Assembly (NCBI GenBank): GCA_030248215.1
Contig: JASANG010000835.1
Location: forward strand, 62,001-126,000
Length of the DNA: 64,000 nt
From: Enoplolaimus lenunculus
Lineage: Eukaryota; Nematoda; Enoplea; Enoplida; Thoracostomopsidae
Direction of reading: 5' to 3'
The notes beneath the pieces are model-generated. The model worked only from the letters and a program-made list of their open reading frames with translations, did not search any database and was not told the origin of the DNA. This document shows, in pieces, positions 12,401 through 23,064 of the stretch. Both the position numbers and the translations under genes were made by a program. How positions within the stretch are numbered: position 1 is the stretch's first letter; each line of letters begins with the position of its first letter.

Positions 12401-14847
12401 GAGCCCCTAAGTCTGTAATTTTATTGTTTCCAAATTACATGTCCAAATGTCACTCATGTCCTGTATAGACCCTGCTGACAACTGGCACTCTTTCTAAACG
12501 ACCTACGCTTGGTCACGTTGCCGTCCATACCCATGCTAAATTGTCAATACGTTATTTAAAGGACAATTGTTTTGTCCAGAGTCTGACAGAAGGGACTCAG
12601 CATAGTTCATAACACAAAGTTTGTCGGAAGGAACTTCGCTTGGCAATTATACAGGGTCTGTTCGAAGGAATTCGTATTGTCAGACACTGTGTCCAGACAG
12701 TGTCTACATTGTCTTTAGTCCCTTCGAAGGACCTGCTTTCAAAACCCACTATCTAGTTACACCTCCTGTGAAGTCCTTATAGTTTAAGGACATTGTCGTT
12801 TTGACCCGCCCTTAAAACAAGGTGTGTGGACAATTTTTTACAGTAGCGTAAACAGTATTACGTGGATGACCCATAAACTTAAAAATATACTAGTTCAAGT
12901 AAAACTTAAAATTCTAGTTTAGTTAGTCCGTCCAGCCATTTATGTTTTACTTAACTAATATTCAAGTTTAGTTAAGCTGTAATTTAAGTTTAAGTTTTTA
13001 GAGAGTAAGAAAAATATGTGTTAAGTGAATTCAGTTGCCGATTTAGAAAGCGACCGCGAGTAGCGAAAAAACTGGAAAACAAAACGAGTGAGAAGCTAAA
13101 CGCCATTTTAGTCATTAACCTTAATATGAAGTCTCGATTATAATCTCTGTTGAGGGGCCAAGGCCGAGGTGCCAACTTGGATTTGCCAGAGAATGAAAAC
13201 ATTGCTTCTAACTAGATCATCGTCAATGTTTGTGAATTCGATTTATAAGCCAATATCTTGTAAAAATGTAAATTTGTTATTTCATAAAAATTTACAATCA
13301 CAAAAATTAATTAGTCCCTGTTTTCGAAACCTACTTACCCGTTCAAATTGAACTCGGAGCTGTTTCGCTTCGCGTTTATCTTTCTCAAGCTTGTTCACCG
13401 CTCCGAGTAGTCGTCGAACTTGTTCGTGTTCCCGTTCGCTTCGATTTGCGAACGCTTCAAGCATTTCTAGCGCTGAGATTACCTGAAAGTTTTTACTTTT
13501 AAACCTAATCTGTATTAATATTTTTTATTTAATCTTAAACATCCAATTGGGTTTTAAACATGTTTGTCATCACCGCTTGACAGCAAGGATTTGACACGCA
13601 GGCCTGACGGAGCTGGCACGTCTTGTGGAAATTTTGGACTATATAAGCTCAAAAGCATTGTTAAAAGGGGCATGACGTATTAATTGTCGTACACAGGTTG
13701 CGCTATTGCAGGACCGGAGTAATGTTCAACAGTTAGAACCCATGGTTCAAAATCTTTGGCAAATATCGAACGACGTAGAAACTTATTGCTTTGGCAAGAG
13801 TAAGTAAATACGGATCCAGTAGGGGCTTCAAGGGGCATGAGCCCGTTTATCATGTCCCAACTTTGTCAAAATTTTAGCTAACGCTTCGCTCACTAAATCA
13901 TTCGGCCTGTTCTACAACGAACAATGGAATTTTTACACAAAAGTCAACAGTTGGGGAAAGTGCCCAAACATGGTCAAAACCAAAATCTCAGTTATAGAAT
14001 GGATGCCTGATATGAAAAATCAGATTCGTAATATTGGCAAGATTTCTGCGCCTGACAGGAATGAAATTGCTACGGTTTGATTTTGATACTATTTTCACGA
14101 CTTGTACGAAACCGTTTATACATGCATATCGAAACCCACATCCATTCCCGGTCTCGAGCAAAGGGTTGCTTTTATTGTATAAATATCCATTTTCTTGAAA
14201 CGTTCGGCATGATATAAACAAACTAAAAAACGCCCCAAGGCACACCGCCAACGGCAGTTCTAATTTGACTGAAAATGCACGTTTCCGCCAGCCCGGTCGT
14301 GATGAGTGTTTTGTTGTGCAAATTGCCCAGTTGACTTTGAAATTTGTTTTTTTCTCGCCAACATTGCTGAATGACTTGCGCCTTCAGCTATTACTTGTGA
14401 ATTTTTAAATATTGAAATATGTACCAAATTTGCGTTAACATTTTAAAAATAAAATAATACAACAAATATATTCCTCACAGGAAGTTCCTGGCTCCGCCAA
14501 TACCTGCGTGAATTAGTTTTATCGGCGAAAATGTAAATGACAACTGAAGGTTAAGTGCAATTCAGTATTTCTGTTAAAACATCCTAAATTTTTGTTCAGA
14601 ATCAAAAGAGCGTTTTTGTTTCATTGTCACTTGAGCTGGGCCTCACCTGCGGATATAACTGTTTAAAACGTACCTTAGGCATAATAACGGAAATTTTTTG
14701 CTTGCCATAAATATCAATGAGCGTTTGAAAATCTTTTCCAATAGCTTGGGCGAGTTCAAAAACGTCTGAGACGCTAATATTTTGTGTTGATGATGACTGT
14801 TCCGATGGGGCCGGCAACACTGTATCTTCAAGTTCGATTGACGACAT
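6438..14847 (-). CDS. RILPL: RILP-like protein (RILPL family Rab/motor effector), 8 exons
   Basis: Exons, in transcription order: 14847-14674, 13482-13339, 11514-11379, 10074-9956, 9029-8826, 8169-7910, 7220-7113, 6693-6438 (stop). Phases agree at every junction, donors read GTACGT, GTAAGT, GTATTA, GTAAAA, GTTAGT, GTTAGT and GTAAGT, and acceptors end in CAG or TAG. The product is 466 residues; vertebrate RILP and RILPL1 are about 400. Residues 25-75 form an RH1 domain (DVFELAQAIGKDF, then IMPKVISALEMLE); in relatives this binds dynein light intermediate chain or myosin Va. A charged coiled coil follows to about 255. Residues 284-317 are an RH2 domain (VPRFTLAELRELLQEKN), the part of RILP family proteins that recognises GTP-bound, often phosphorylated, Rab8/10/36-type GTPases; R286 sits where the phosphate-reading arginine is expected. 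The tail LPVQGP...LGVRKFF is the usual family ending, extended by a Ser-rich segment. It should act on membranes and cilia as a Rab-motor adaptor. The exon 3 donor is the least certain junction. Confidence 0.93.
7509..7770. mobile_element. MITE with internally duplicated left end, RILPL intron 6
   Basis: The ends are CACTGTAAAAAATGG and the inverse CATTATTTGCAGTG, with about 60 bp of inverted homology including TCCGGACTACACAA near the inner edge. A 42-bp stretch of the left arm (7519-7560) is exactly repeated at 7561-7602. GAGTC motifs recur through the body. It lies between RILPL exons 6 and 7. Confidence 0.7.
8461..8515. mobile_element. 3' fragment of the tRNA-like TIR element family
   Basis: The end TTCATGCGAGAAGGGTTAAG matches the right end of the elements at 23713-23982 and 42074-42344. 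A similar fragment occurs near 6405-6430. It lies in RILPL intron 5. Confidence 0.4.
9189..9825. mobile_element. Palindrome-rich TIR element, RILPL intron 4
   Basis: Both ends share GGTTCACGTTATAACCGGGG in inverted orientation, with similarity continuing about 45 bp (GGGACA...TTTGTC). The interior carries five CATATG-centred palindromes: AATATCATATGATATT at 9340 and 9607, shorter forms at 9373 and 9437, and AATGTCATATGACATT at 9702. A near-palindrome TGTCACATGACA lies at 9641. GTCTGY words recur near them. No coding frame is evident. A fragment of one end occurs at 1064. Confidence 0.75.
11691..12071. mobile_element. TA-flanked MITE (CTGTAGTGACCCG family), RILPL intron 2
   Basis: The ends CTGTAGTGACCCGAATAAGA and TCTTATTCGGGTCACTACAG are perfect inverted copies, flanked by TATA on each side. 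The internal sequence is clearly related to the element at 2517-2961. Better-preserved ends suggest it is younger than that copy. Confidence 0.8.
12120..13007. mobile_element. Outer TIR element (TACTCTCTAAAA family), RILPL intron 2
   Basis: The ends TACTCTCTAAAAGCTTAAACT-like and its inverse AGTTTTTAGAGAGTA bracket a body full of AGCTTAA/TTAAGCT words. It is interrupted by the element at 12347-12873. No transposase frame was seen. Confidence 0.7.
12347..12873. mobile_element. Inner TIR element (TGGGTCATCCACGT family)
   Basis: The ends TGGGTCATCCACGTTATAC and the inverse GTATTACGTGGATGACCCA extend inward through a TAAAAAATTGTCC block, for about 50 bp of inverted similarity. Flanks are TTAA on the left and TAAA on the right, so a TAA or TTAA-like target is likely. 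GTCTGACA and GAAGG(G/A)A words repeat in the interior. It is inserted in the outer element at 12120-13007. Confidence 0.75.
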
Positions 14848-15792
14848 AGCTAGTCGATATTGGCGGATTTTGGCGCCAAATTATTTCCCACGGGTAATAT
14901 ACGGCTGTATATATGTATTTATCTGTTTAGAGTGTTCTTAAATCTGAAACTAACATAATACAGATTCGATATTTTACGTAGGTCTGCGGCACCGTAAAGA
15001 TTAGCCAAAACTTGGAATTTGACATACAATTCTTTTAATGCTGTCAAAAAATTTAATCCAGTATTGAAAGCGGAAATGTCACTAAAATGAGCAGGAACTC
15101 TTTCTGTGTCCGTTCAGTTCTAATCTTGTGCATCCGCTACGCATTACACGTATTTTAGTCTGCGTGAAAAGTTTTTTTATCTAAACAGAAGTTTTAAATT
15201 GTGACTAAAAAAACTACAAACATAGTAAACATTACGTTTGAATGTATTACCATCAGTAGCATGATGTATTCTCTCGCCTAACATCAATTTTATAGGTGAC
15301 AGTCATACATTAGTATTTTGCTTAGCATATCAGTTTTTTTTACAGAAATGAGGAAGTTCTCGGTGGAAAAATCTAACTCTTGTCAAAGATCTATTAACTC
15401 ACTGTAAAATATAAACGTAAACTTTAAGCGTACATCTAAGGCTAAACTTAGACCTTAAGCCCAAGATTAATCCTAAGCCGTAGTGAGAGGTATATATGTT
15501 TCTAAACCTCTAAAGTAACATAAGACATGACGGGGCCAGTTTTAAGAGTTGTTCTTCATAGTATGTATATGTATTTTAAATTAGTATTTTTGCTAAAATA
15601 AATACATATTTTAGAAAAATAACAAAACATACTTGAAAAAACGTTCAAAGCCAATTATCCGCCGTTTCCTTTTATGGTTCGAGCCGTTCATTAGAAGTCT
15701 CACATATCTGCACTCATGAATAGAAACTAAATTAGCTTTTTCTCACAATCTAACTGCGTCTAAATTTAATCAGTGTATGCATGACTTCACAG
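14848..15792. promoter_or_regulatory. Intergenic stretch, possible bidirectional promoter
   Basis: This interval separates the RILPL start codon (minus strand) from a plus-strand open segment beginning with ATG at 15781 or 15793. A degenerate CTAAGCC patch lies near 15420-15480. I see no defined core promoter motif; the call rests only on the head-to-head layout. Confidence 0.25.
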
Positions 15793-15956
15793 ATGGTGAA
15801 TAGAAGAACTGGAACGCAACAGCGCGTGACAGTGGAGACGCCGTATGTCTTAATATGGGAATCTCTGTCTGTCCTGGCCGAAAAATTTACAGGAAGCATC
15901 AATGTAATTCACACCATAGGTTTAGCTGGTACTTCGCATCGGGACAATATAGCCAG
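15793..15956 (+). CDS. Putative first coding exon of an unrecognised plus-strand gene
   Basis: The segment is open for 54 codons plus 2 bases (in frame ATG at 15793, another at 15781), with coding-like RNY codon use. It ends at GCCAG|GTTATG, leaving phase 2. Distinct peptide words are VETPYVLIWESLSVLAEKF and GTSHRDNIA. A CACAG acceptor also precedes 15793, so it could be internal. It could join the 16925 segment through the in-phase acceptor AACAG|T at 16931. I do not recognise the protein. Confidence 0.4.
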
Positions 15957-16924
15957 GTTATGTTAAGTCTGTTAAAGTACCTTTTTCGGTCTCAAATGGA
16001 TTTTTGGCGTTGATGCATCTCCTATATCTCCCATTTGTACATATCGTAATTCACATCGTAGTAACTTCTTGACAAGCAATGCAAAAAATCTAGCCGTCCC
16101 ATGTAGTTGCATTTCCTGATTGCGAGCACTGTAGTCGAGCAGACAGTTGCATAACGCTGAAATGGACATGTCCCATCAAAGTTTACATTCTCTACCCTGC
16201 TGTGGTAGTGAGTGGCTTAAACGAGTATTCTGACGTATAGAGTTGTGAAACGAACGTATATATTTGACACCTAGAAGTATGCAAACAATGATTTTCTTAA
16301 ATTTCCTAAAAATTCAAAACTCGAAAATGCGAGGTGTTCAGAATTTCAGATCTACCGGACCCCTCAAATTTAACAAACTACATTTAGCTGAGCATTGGTT
16401 TTATTGCCAAATTTATTTCTAGGTTTTCGCCAGGAACCCATTCATAATTATTCAACGGAAAGATTTGAGCTGGCTGATAAAATTTAGCAATAGTCACTCA
16501 AAATTAGAACTATTGTTAATTTGTTTTTGGTGTTTTGTAACTTGTAATCAGGTTGCATATTACACATGACCGGGCGCCAATACCACGCGCACCTCATGAA
16601 TCCGTCAGCATTTGCGAATAAAAAATAATAATGATGCAGTCAATAATTAAATTTACCGCAAAGGTATAAGTGAGTTTTGAATTTCCTGACACATTTACGC
16701 GACAATAAGGCAATTATAGATCCCGATATTGTACCTTCCTGTCTGAAAGTTCGAGCCTTGGGTACATTTATATCTAATGTGTACCCCTTGTACGCACCCT
16801 TGAAAAATGACCGAAGCCAATTGTCAAATGTCACTTATAAAGCGGTAATATATATTAGCTTGGAAAACATAAACCGGTTGCTAAGCCTATATGCTGGTTT
16901 AGCGTAGCGTCCTAATTGTTACAG

Positions 16925-17082
16925 ATAACAGTCGCGCTGTACGATTTGAAAAAAGAGCTGCTGATATTGTGCCGGCCAACGCCTTTGACAGCTTAATAGT
17001 TACAGATGATAAATGGTGTGTGAAGGCAAAGGAAAGCTGTTGTAACGGTCTCGAGGGGTGCAATCAGCGTTTAACGATTTAG
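16925..17082 (+). CDS. Putative internal exon, plus strand, unrecognised
   Basis: After TTGTTACAG at 16924 one frame stays open to a TAG at 17080-17082, and about three quarters of its codons start with a purine, which is coding-like. Peptide words include RAADIVPANAFDSLIV and CCNGLEGC. A plausible donor ATG|GTGTGT at 17015 leaves phase 2, compatible with the segment at 18751. The real 3' boundary is uncertain. The opposite strand is also open here but with weaker codon bias. Confidence 0.35.
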
Positions 17083-18750
17083 AACGTACTTGAGGTTATC
17101 TTGTGGGCCCCCTCAAAAACGTTGAATTTTGTTAAAAATTTAAATTTGAGAGTGAAATGATCAGGGGATGCCATGAGGAGCTCAAATATGCAATATCACA
17201 AAATCCACCCATTTTTGCAAACGCCGGCTGGCGGCAGGATCATATAAATACAAAAGGGCTAAAAATATTCAAGAGGGAAATGCGTTGATTTATCATGACT
17301 TACAAGGGTGTTAAAACTTTTAGATTTAACAAATCCAGGGTACGCTGAGCGAATCTGTAGCCAGAAAGTGGCTAAACGGTACGCAGACCCCCTGCGAAAA
17401 CTTTGGTTGTCTAGAAAATTTTCAAGCATGCTTGTATGTCATCGAAAACCCTTGTAGTGCCCCTCCTGATAAATTTTTAGCCACCTAGCAATGTGAGCTG
17501 GTCACGGGCCTGACGGGACGCTGAGCCTTCCCGGCATTTCAGAAGACTGCTAGACCGCTACTGTTACATGTGGAAGCTTATAAGTTCAGCAAATGAGGCT
17601 GTATTTGCATGATTTTTGAACGGACACCCCTTAATTTAAATTCAAAATAGATGAGAATATGATAATTTAATGCACCGCAACTAACTAAATTTCAGCATGT
17701 GTTGCAACAGTGCAGTGCCGTCCATGTTTTTGAGTAGGACAAGGACAACACGGCGTGAGTGGGAGCTGATGTCAATCATTTTGTTAATTTAAGGTTACGA
17801 AACGTTTTGTAATTACCAAGAAGCTCTTGTTCCGCCCAGCAAGTGGTGCTGTACCAGAACCTACGTTTCACGGTGTTTATTTAGACGTTTTCCACGAGTA
17901 CCAAATTTAATTTTGAGCTGTCGGAAATTGCTTTAAGACAACAAACAGCAGGTGTACATAGTAGACATATATACTTTATGATAAATGTCATATTGATCAG
18001 AAAATTTTTACGCACAAAAACAAGATTTCTGATTCATAAGTTTTATTGAAAATGCGAAAAATTTTAGAGATTTCGGAACAAGAAATATGTAGTGGAAAGA
18101 AGTGGTGCACGAACCTCCATAATTCACTTCAGAAATCTAGTAAAACTCCTTTGCTGTTTGGTTACGAGCTCTTGTTTACAAAGCACCCTGTGCTACTTTA
18201 ACCCTCCTTTCATTTATGTATTTAACTGCGTGTACTTTGCAATAGTTTTAAAATTTACGTATACTTCCAAGAATAGGTAATACGCTTCGCGCAAATCAAA
18301 TTCTGTGCCAAAATTACATTTTGGTTCGGGACCCTGTTACTTACTCTGCTTAAGAGTAATCGAGATTTACCGACTCTAAATAGAGTTTCTGGAACTCCTC
18401 TATTCTCAGAATAAGGATCCCCCGACTGTAATCACCTCTTATACTGGTTGCTATATAATAATAAGTACTAAAAAATTTGCCAAAACTCAAAAAATGAAGG
18501 TATTTTTAAAACTAGCGCAACGATTGGAACAGTTGTTTCCAAATGTTTACATGCTAAGTACATTAAATGAAAAACACACTTTGAAATCATCGATTCACCT
18601 AATTTAGTGATAAATATCTTTTGGTACAGGCTTTAATTCGCCATAAGCAGTTACTTTGCTGGCTCCCATCTCTGATTTTAAGTTTAAAATTTCTCAACTA
18701 TACAGTTTCATAGGTTATTTCTCAACTGTTGTTGCTTGTTCCCTCTACAG

Positions 18751-19075
18751 GGAAATAGGCAAACGAGAGGCGGCAGACAATCATGGCGATACCTATGTAA
18801 TGGCTGCAATTTATTGTGCTCAACATTTCTGCTGGTAAGCTTTAAAACTACAAGTATTGCTAAAAACTTTTTTATAAACCCAATATAAAGTCTAAATCCT
18901 ACTTAATCCTAGGTTACAAGATCTATCGAAAAGCAAAACAAATCTATATCGTTTAAAACTGGCCGAGTTGGTTTTGGGGCATACGCTGGTGCCGTTAAAG
19001 ATAAATGAAAGCATACGGACCCCGAAATATATAGCCACAGCAGTTGTGGAATGGGAACCGGAAAACAAACATAAC
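18751..19075 (+). CDS. Two linked putative exons, plus strand, unrecognised gene
   Basis: Exon one is 18751-18834 (CTCTACAG before, GTAAGC after) and exon two 18913-19075 (AATCCTAG before, GTGGGT after), separated by a 78-bp intron. Exon one enters and leaves in phase 2, and the joined frame is open throughout: words are REAADNHGDTYVMAAIYC, then W at the junction, LQDLSKSKTNLYRLKL and AVVEWEPENKHN. The phase match and good splice sites support a real gene, probably continuing both ways. No family is recognised. Confidence 0.45.
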
Positions 19076-19390
19076 GTGGGTTTTTTTCAGGGACACAAAT
19101 ACGGGGGTTTACTATAATATTTTTAAATGCACTAAAGTAATGTTAGGAAAACTATTACAGGCAGTGTAGTAGTCAGCAACGTGCACATGAAAAGAATAAA
19201 TCCATTTTTAAACAAACGTCTCGAATGATAATTTTTTCGAAACTTAAGAATTATTCCGCTCTTAAGCTTATACTAGTGATTATTTGTCATTCGGGCTGAA
19301 ATTTAACTTTATGTACAAACGTGATTCAGAACTATATAAGAAAAGCGATATCGGGAAATTTTTCGAAAGTTCAGGTATAAACATCAGTAT

Positions 19391-19720
19391 TTGATTTCTT
19401 GCGATTTACACATTTCGGAAGTATACATATGTATTCCTCAACCTGTTATTTCCAACATTGACGTCTATGGTCCCGTCTCATACAGAAACAGAGCAAAACT
19501 GTCTATTTTTATCATCCCGTTAGAAATTTCGAAGGGTACATATTCGTCAACATGCTGTGTTCCACGGTATGCCCATGGTGAAGTCCCACCGAATTATGCA
19601 AAATTTGCTCACCCACTGTGCGAGACAAAATTTATTCAACACAAAACAGTGTTTTCTTGTAAACCCGACTTGGATGGTGCGAAACTATTATATCATCCTA
19701 AAAAGTCTTTCCGTATCTAA
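19391..19720 (+). CDS. Open segment, possible exon of the same plus-strand gene
   Basis: A 109-codon frame is open and includes GTYSSTCCVPRYAHGEVPP and FSCKPDLDGAKLLYHPKK. Boundaries are not clear, and a second frame across 19557-19865 is also open, so this may be chance. It sits between better-supported plus-strand exons. Confidence 0.22.
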   Translation: MISCDLHISEVYICIPQPVISNIDVYGPVSYRNRAKLSIFIIPLEISKGTYSSTCCVPRYAHGEVPPNYAKFAHPLCETKFIQHKTVFSCKPDLDGAKLLYHPKKSFRI

Positions 19721-19822
19721 GGGCCACTTGTATGTGCCACGGTACACGAAAAAATATCACACAGACGCGGCTGTGTCATTTTTTTCAACCTTGCGCTGTA
19801 TAAAAAACAGCGGTAAATCGGG

Positions 19823-20029
19823 TCTATTTTGGCTCAGAAACCTAAGTACTTACATCTTCTTTTAATGCCCGCTGGTTCGGACCTGAGGGATGACTTAGGG
19901 AGGCTCCTGTCCCAGTACGAACTACATTTGTCCGGAAATGGCACACTTTATGGGAACGTTCGTAAAGATTTGGACCCATGTGTGGCTGAGGGCGGACCGT
20001 ATTCCGTGAGACTTATTCTAAACAATTAA
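19823..20029 (+). CDS. Possible terminal exon, plus strand, unrecognised
   Basis: After TTGGCTCAG a frame runs to TAA at 20027-20029, with protein-like words AGSDLRDDLGRLLSQYE, GNGTLYGNVRKDLDP and GPYSVRLILNN. It could terminate the gene whose exons lie at 18751-19075, but the intervening structure is not resolved. Family unknown. From here to 20620 nothing else is supported. Confidence 0.3.
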   Translation, partial: SILAQKPKYLHLLLMPAGSDLRDDLGRLLSQYELHLSGNGTLYGNVRKDLDPCVAEGGPYSVRLILNN

Positions 20030-20619
20030 GATATCTGCACCCCTATAGTAGAGTCCACCCCATTGATTTACGCTAAAAATTTCTGTGGTCGATTTCACAA
20101 GACATTACAACACGGCAAAACTTTTCCTGGTAAGTAAGCCCCCGGATTTCCTTTGTCTACGCGCTCGGCTGGCTATTGGCTTATTCGGCGTTTTAAAATC
20201 ATCGTGGGAAATTGTAAACAACTACTAAAAACTGTTCACAGGTTCTAAAACCGAGGCTGTGCCATTGCTAAACAATAAGTGAGGTAAGATAACGTAAAGA
20301 GGATTTCACTTCGTAAAGGTATGGCCTCTATATTTTCCAGCCGTCGTTGTGAGTGCAATTATTTTGAGATCTAAAATCGTTGAAAAAATTTAAGCAAGGG
20401 TTGTTAAAAAGCAATTTGTGGGGACATATTGTCGTATCCCCTTGCTTGTATACGGCCGTAAAAACAATATAGGGGCATGACAGAAATAGGCCACAACCTA
20501 ATGGGTAACAGAATCTGTACTGGTTTATAATTGATTAAAAACCTATGTTTACATTTATTTGTTTGCGTTGAATGCAATTGTGTGAGGGGGTGAAATTTCG
20601 GATACGCTAAAGTAAACAA

Positions 20620-21060
20620 TGCGACAAAAGCCAAGCATTTTCATGGTTATTGGCTTGGAATCTGCAAAGCCTGTGCCAAAGAGGTATAATCAGAAACTTT
20701 ACTCGCGGAGTCCTGGAACACCAAACAGGGGTTGAAAACCAAAACTTTGTGTTAATATTTCGTCACTTCTGGATGTGGACTGAGCAATTTCGCCAGAGAA
20801 AATTCAAAGATTTTTATGATTTCAAATTTGATATATGTCCTTTATTTAAGACTTTACCGATTTTTCACAAAAATAGGTTTTGAATTTTTGTCAGCTAAAA
20901 GTTGAGCTACAATTAAACTTTAGATTATGGAGAGTTTCAGTTTGACTGCACTGAATGGCAAAATCTTGATTTTTATGTTTATTATATGTATTTACCACGC
21001 AAGTTGTAAATCATACATTAATGTCAGATTGTTCTCAAATATTGTAAGCTTCAGATTGGT
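20620..21060. other. Intergenic or intronic, one weak open segment
   Basis: A plus-strand ATG near 20619 begins a 38-codon frame (SAKPVPKRYNQKLYSRSPG) ending in TGA, with a possible donor AGAG|GTATAA inside. The evidence is too thin to call an exon. Nothing else stands out. Confidence 0.2.
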
Positions 21061-21071
21061 TTCAAGTATTG

Positions 21072-21229
21072 AGCCCATGTATAGAACAGGGCCGGAACAG
21101 TAGTAAAGCATATTCCTAAGTCTAAGCCTATGCCTAAGCCTAAGCATAAGTAAAAAACACTCTAAAACTTAAACTGACTCTATTATAGCCCCACCGGAAA
21201 ACGATCCGGCCCTGTTCTAAACATGGGCC
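21072..21229. mobile_element. MULE-like MITE with internal CCTAAG array
   Basis: The ends AGCCCATGTATAGAACAGGG and CCCTGTTCTAAACATGGGC are inverted copies, with a GCCGGAAC block inside each. The middle is a CCTAAGCCTATGCCTAAGCC array. CAAGTATTG flanks both sides (21063-21071 and 21229-21237), a 9-bp duplication as expected for Mutator-like elements. Confidence 0.75.
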
Positions 21230-21900
21230 AAGTATTGTAAGCTTGTCTATAGTCGACACTATTAACCATTGAGTATATTATATAACTGTATGCGGCTGCT
21301 CTTTTAATATAGACAAATGTGTTTTTATCAAATCGAGGTCTTGAGTCAAATTTATTTCTGAAGCCATACTTAAAGTTCGACTTAGTACTACTTAAAAGTA
21401 CGTGCTAAGTAGTGATGAGTACCGGATATTTTTCATATCTAGATATTCGGCAATTCTTGCCGGATATTTTTCCGGATAAGTATTCAGATATAAAGATATA
21501 TCCAGATATTCAGATATCCGAACTTAAATTTTTATTTCGGATACCCGAACTCGGTTTTGCGCTTTTTTGGGTTTCCAAACCTCAGTTTACCCGCACCCAC
21601 AAGCTGGTTGCTATGAAAGTAAGGCCTACAAATCTGAAAATAATTATTTATTATGCATCTGCTTCAATATTACTGGGTATTCGGTTTAGAAGATTGCTAA
21701 TGACTAATAAATACTTGCGTTGGCCACCTGCGATTGAGTTGATTTGGTTTTGTCTCCGATTCTATTGAATGTCACTATTCTCTCGAACTATATATACATG
21801 AGTCGTTTTACGTTCCAAGAAGAATGAACCATAATGAAATATACTTTCTCTAAATCGTACAAACATCAGCCCATGTTACTTTTAATGGTGCACTGCCTTT

Positions 21901-22090
21901 ACCGGCGGATCCAGAACTTCCTTAAGAGGGATAGGCCCGTAAATGTTTTGAAACGCAATTTAACATCAAAATTTTTTGATGGGGTAAAATTGTAAAGTGG
22001 GGACCTAATAATTTTTTACAAAATAACTTTCTGAGGAAGAAAAATTGCAAGGGCGTACGCCTGCCCGCCAACACCTGGATCCACCATTAA
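21901..22090. mobile_element. Probable short GGCGGATCC-type element
   Basis: The left end reads CCGGCGGATCCAGAACTTCC and the right end CACCTGGATCCACCATT, roughly inverted. It looks like an old non-autonomous hAT-type copy. No convincing target duplication was found. Confidence 0.4.
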
Positions 22091-22619
22091 ACGCCTTTTC
22101 ACGTGACCGAAATAGACAAGGATAAATTTTAGACTAATTTTTTGCTTGAGCTTAGGTTAAGCTTTATTTTAGACTTGTGTTTGTCACGCTGAGGAGACTT
22201 AACCATAGGAATATGTTTTGGTTGTTACAATGTTAAATATTGGTCCGAATCATTAGGAACCGTCAATTCTTAATATATCACAACATAATGTCGATTTGGG
22301 TCCTCATAACCTTCCCTGATAACTTCAATTCAATTTCAATTTTTAAGACTTTAATATATACTTTCACTTTTTGTGATCTTGTATGGACAACAGCGGAACC
22401 AAAGATCAATTTTCAACAGTTCAGAAATCTATATCTTTTTTCATGTATATTACTGTCAGTGTTAAGCGACGAGCTGAGTTGAATTGTGTCATTTTTGCGT
22501 TTGATGACTGGTTTAGCGCACCGAATTTAAGTACTATTTTTTACACGACACAAATGTAGGAGTAAATTTTTTCTGTACAATAACAAAGATTTTGAATCAA
22601 TTTTGTTTTTCTCTCTCAG

Positions 22620-22727
22620 GGTAGAGGCTGCGGTTTCCTTGAACCTTTCGCATTTTGGAAGGATGCTAAGCAAGATGGTGCTGTCGCCCCCCAACCCCAC
22701 ACTAAGCTGTTCATTACAGACAACTAG
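22620..22727 (+). CDS. Putative terminal exon, plus strand, unrecognised
   Basis: A strong acceptor (TTTTTCTCTCTCAG) precedes 35 sense codons and a TAG stop. Peptide words are CGFLEPFAFWKDAKQDG and APQPHTKLFITDN, which look like a genuine C-terminus. It enters in phase 0. It may complete the gene with exons at 18751-19075, which leaves in phase 0, but other exons could intervene. Family unknown. Confidence 0.4.
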   Translation, partial: GRGCGFLEPFAFWKDAKQDGAVAPQPHTKLFITDN

Positions 22728-23064
22728 AATCGCTGATAAAAAACTTTTGGACTGTTTTAGTGTATGAGAAGAAATTGCTTAGCGTGGGGCGAGGGATTGA
22801 GTTCAAAAGTTATGAGCTCATGGGTTTTGTGTCATGAGAAATTCAAATGTACCCTTTATATATATCACGCTAAACTGAAGTTTTTTAATTTTGGCATGAT
22901 TTAAGAACTCAAAGTTTTAAACCATTATATAATTATGAAGAAATGTGGTTCAGTATTTTAACTCAGTGGTGAATACAGAATTTTATTCGACAACTCCAGC
23001 TACTTTAGTAATTGTGACACAACGTAAATTATTAAAATTATTTACACAATAGCATTTATATCCA

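Noticed and set aside
15968-16168. Minus-strand open segment (words SARNQEMQLHGTARFF) joined in phase to one at 16651-16750
   Set aside because: The phases match, but codon bias is weak, it lies between plus-strand segments with better bias, and no further exon extends it.
18331-18470. Another copy of the CTGTAGTGACCCG MITE
   Set aside because: Only scattered similarity is seen (GAGTTTCTGGAACTC, CTCTTATACTGG), and the ends cannot be aligned.
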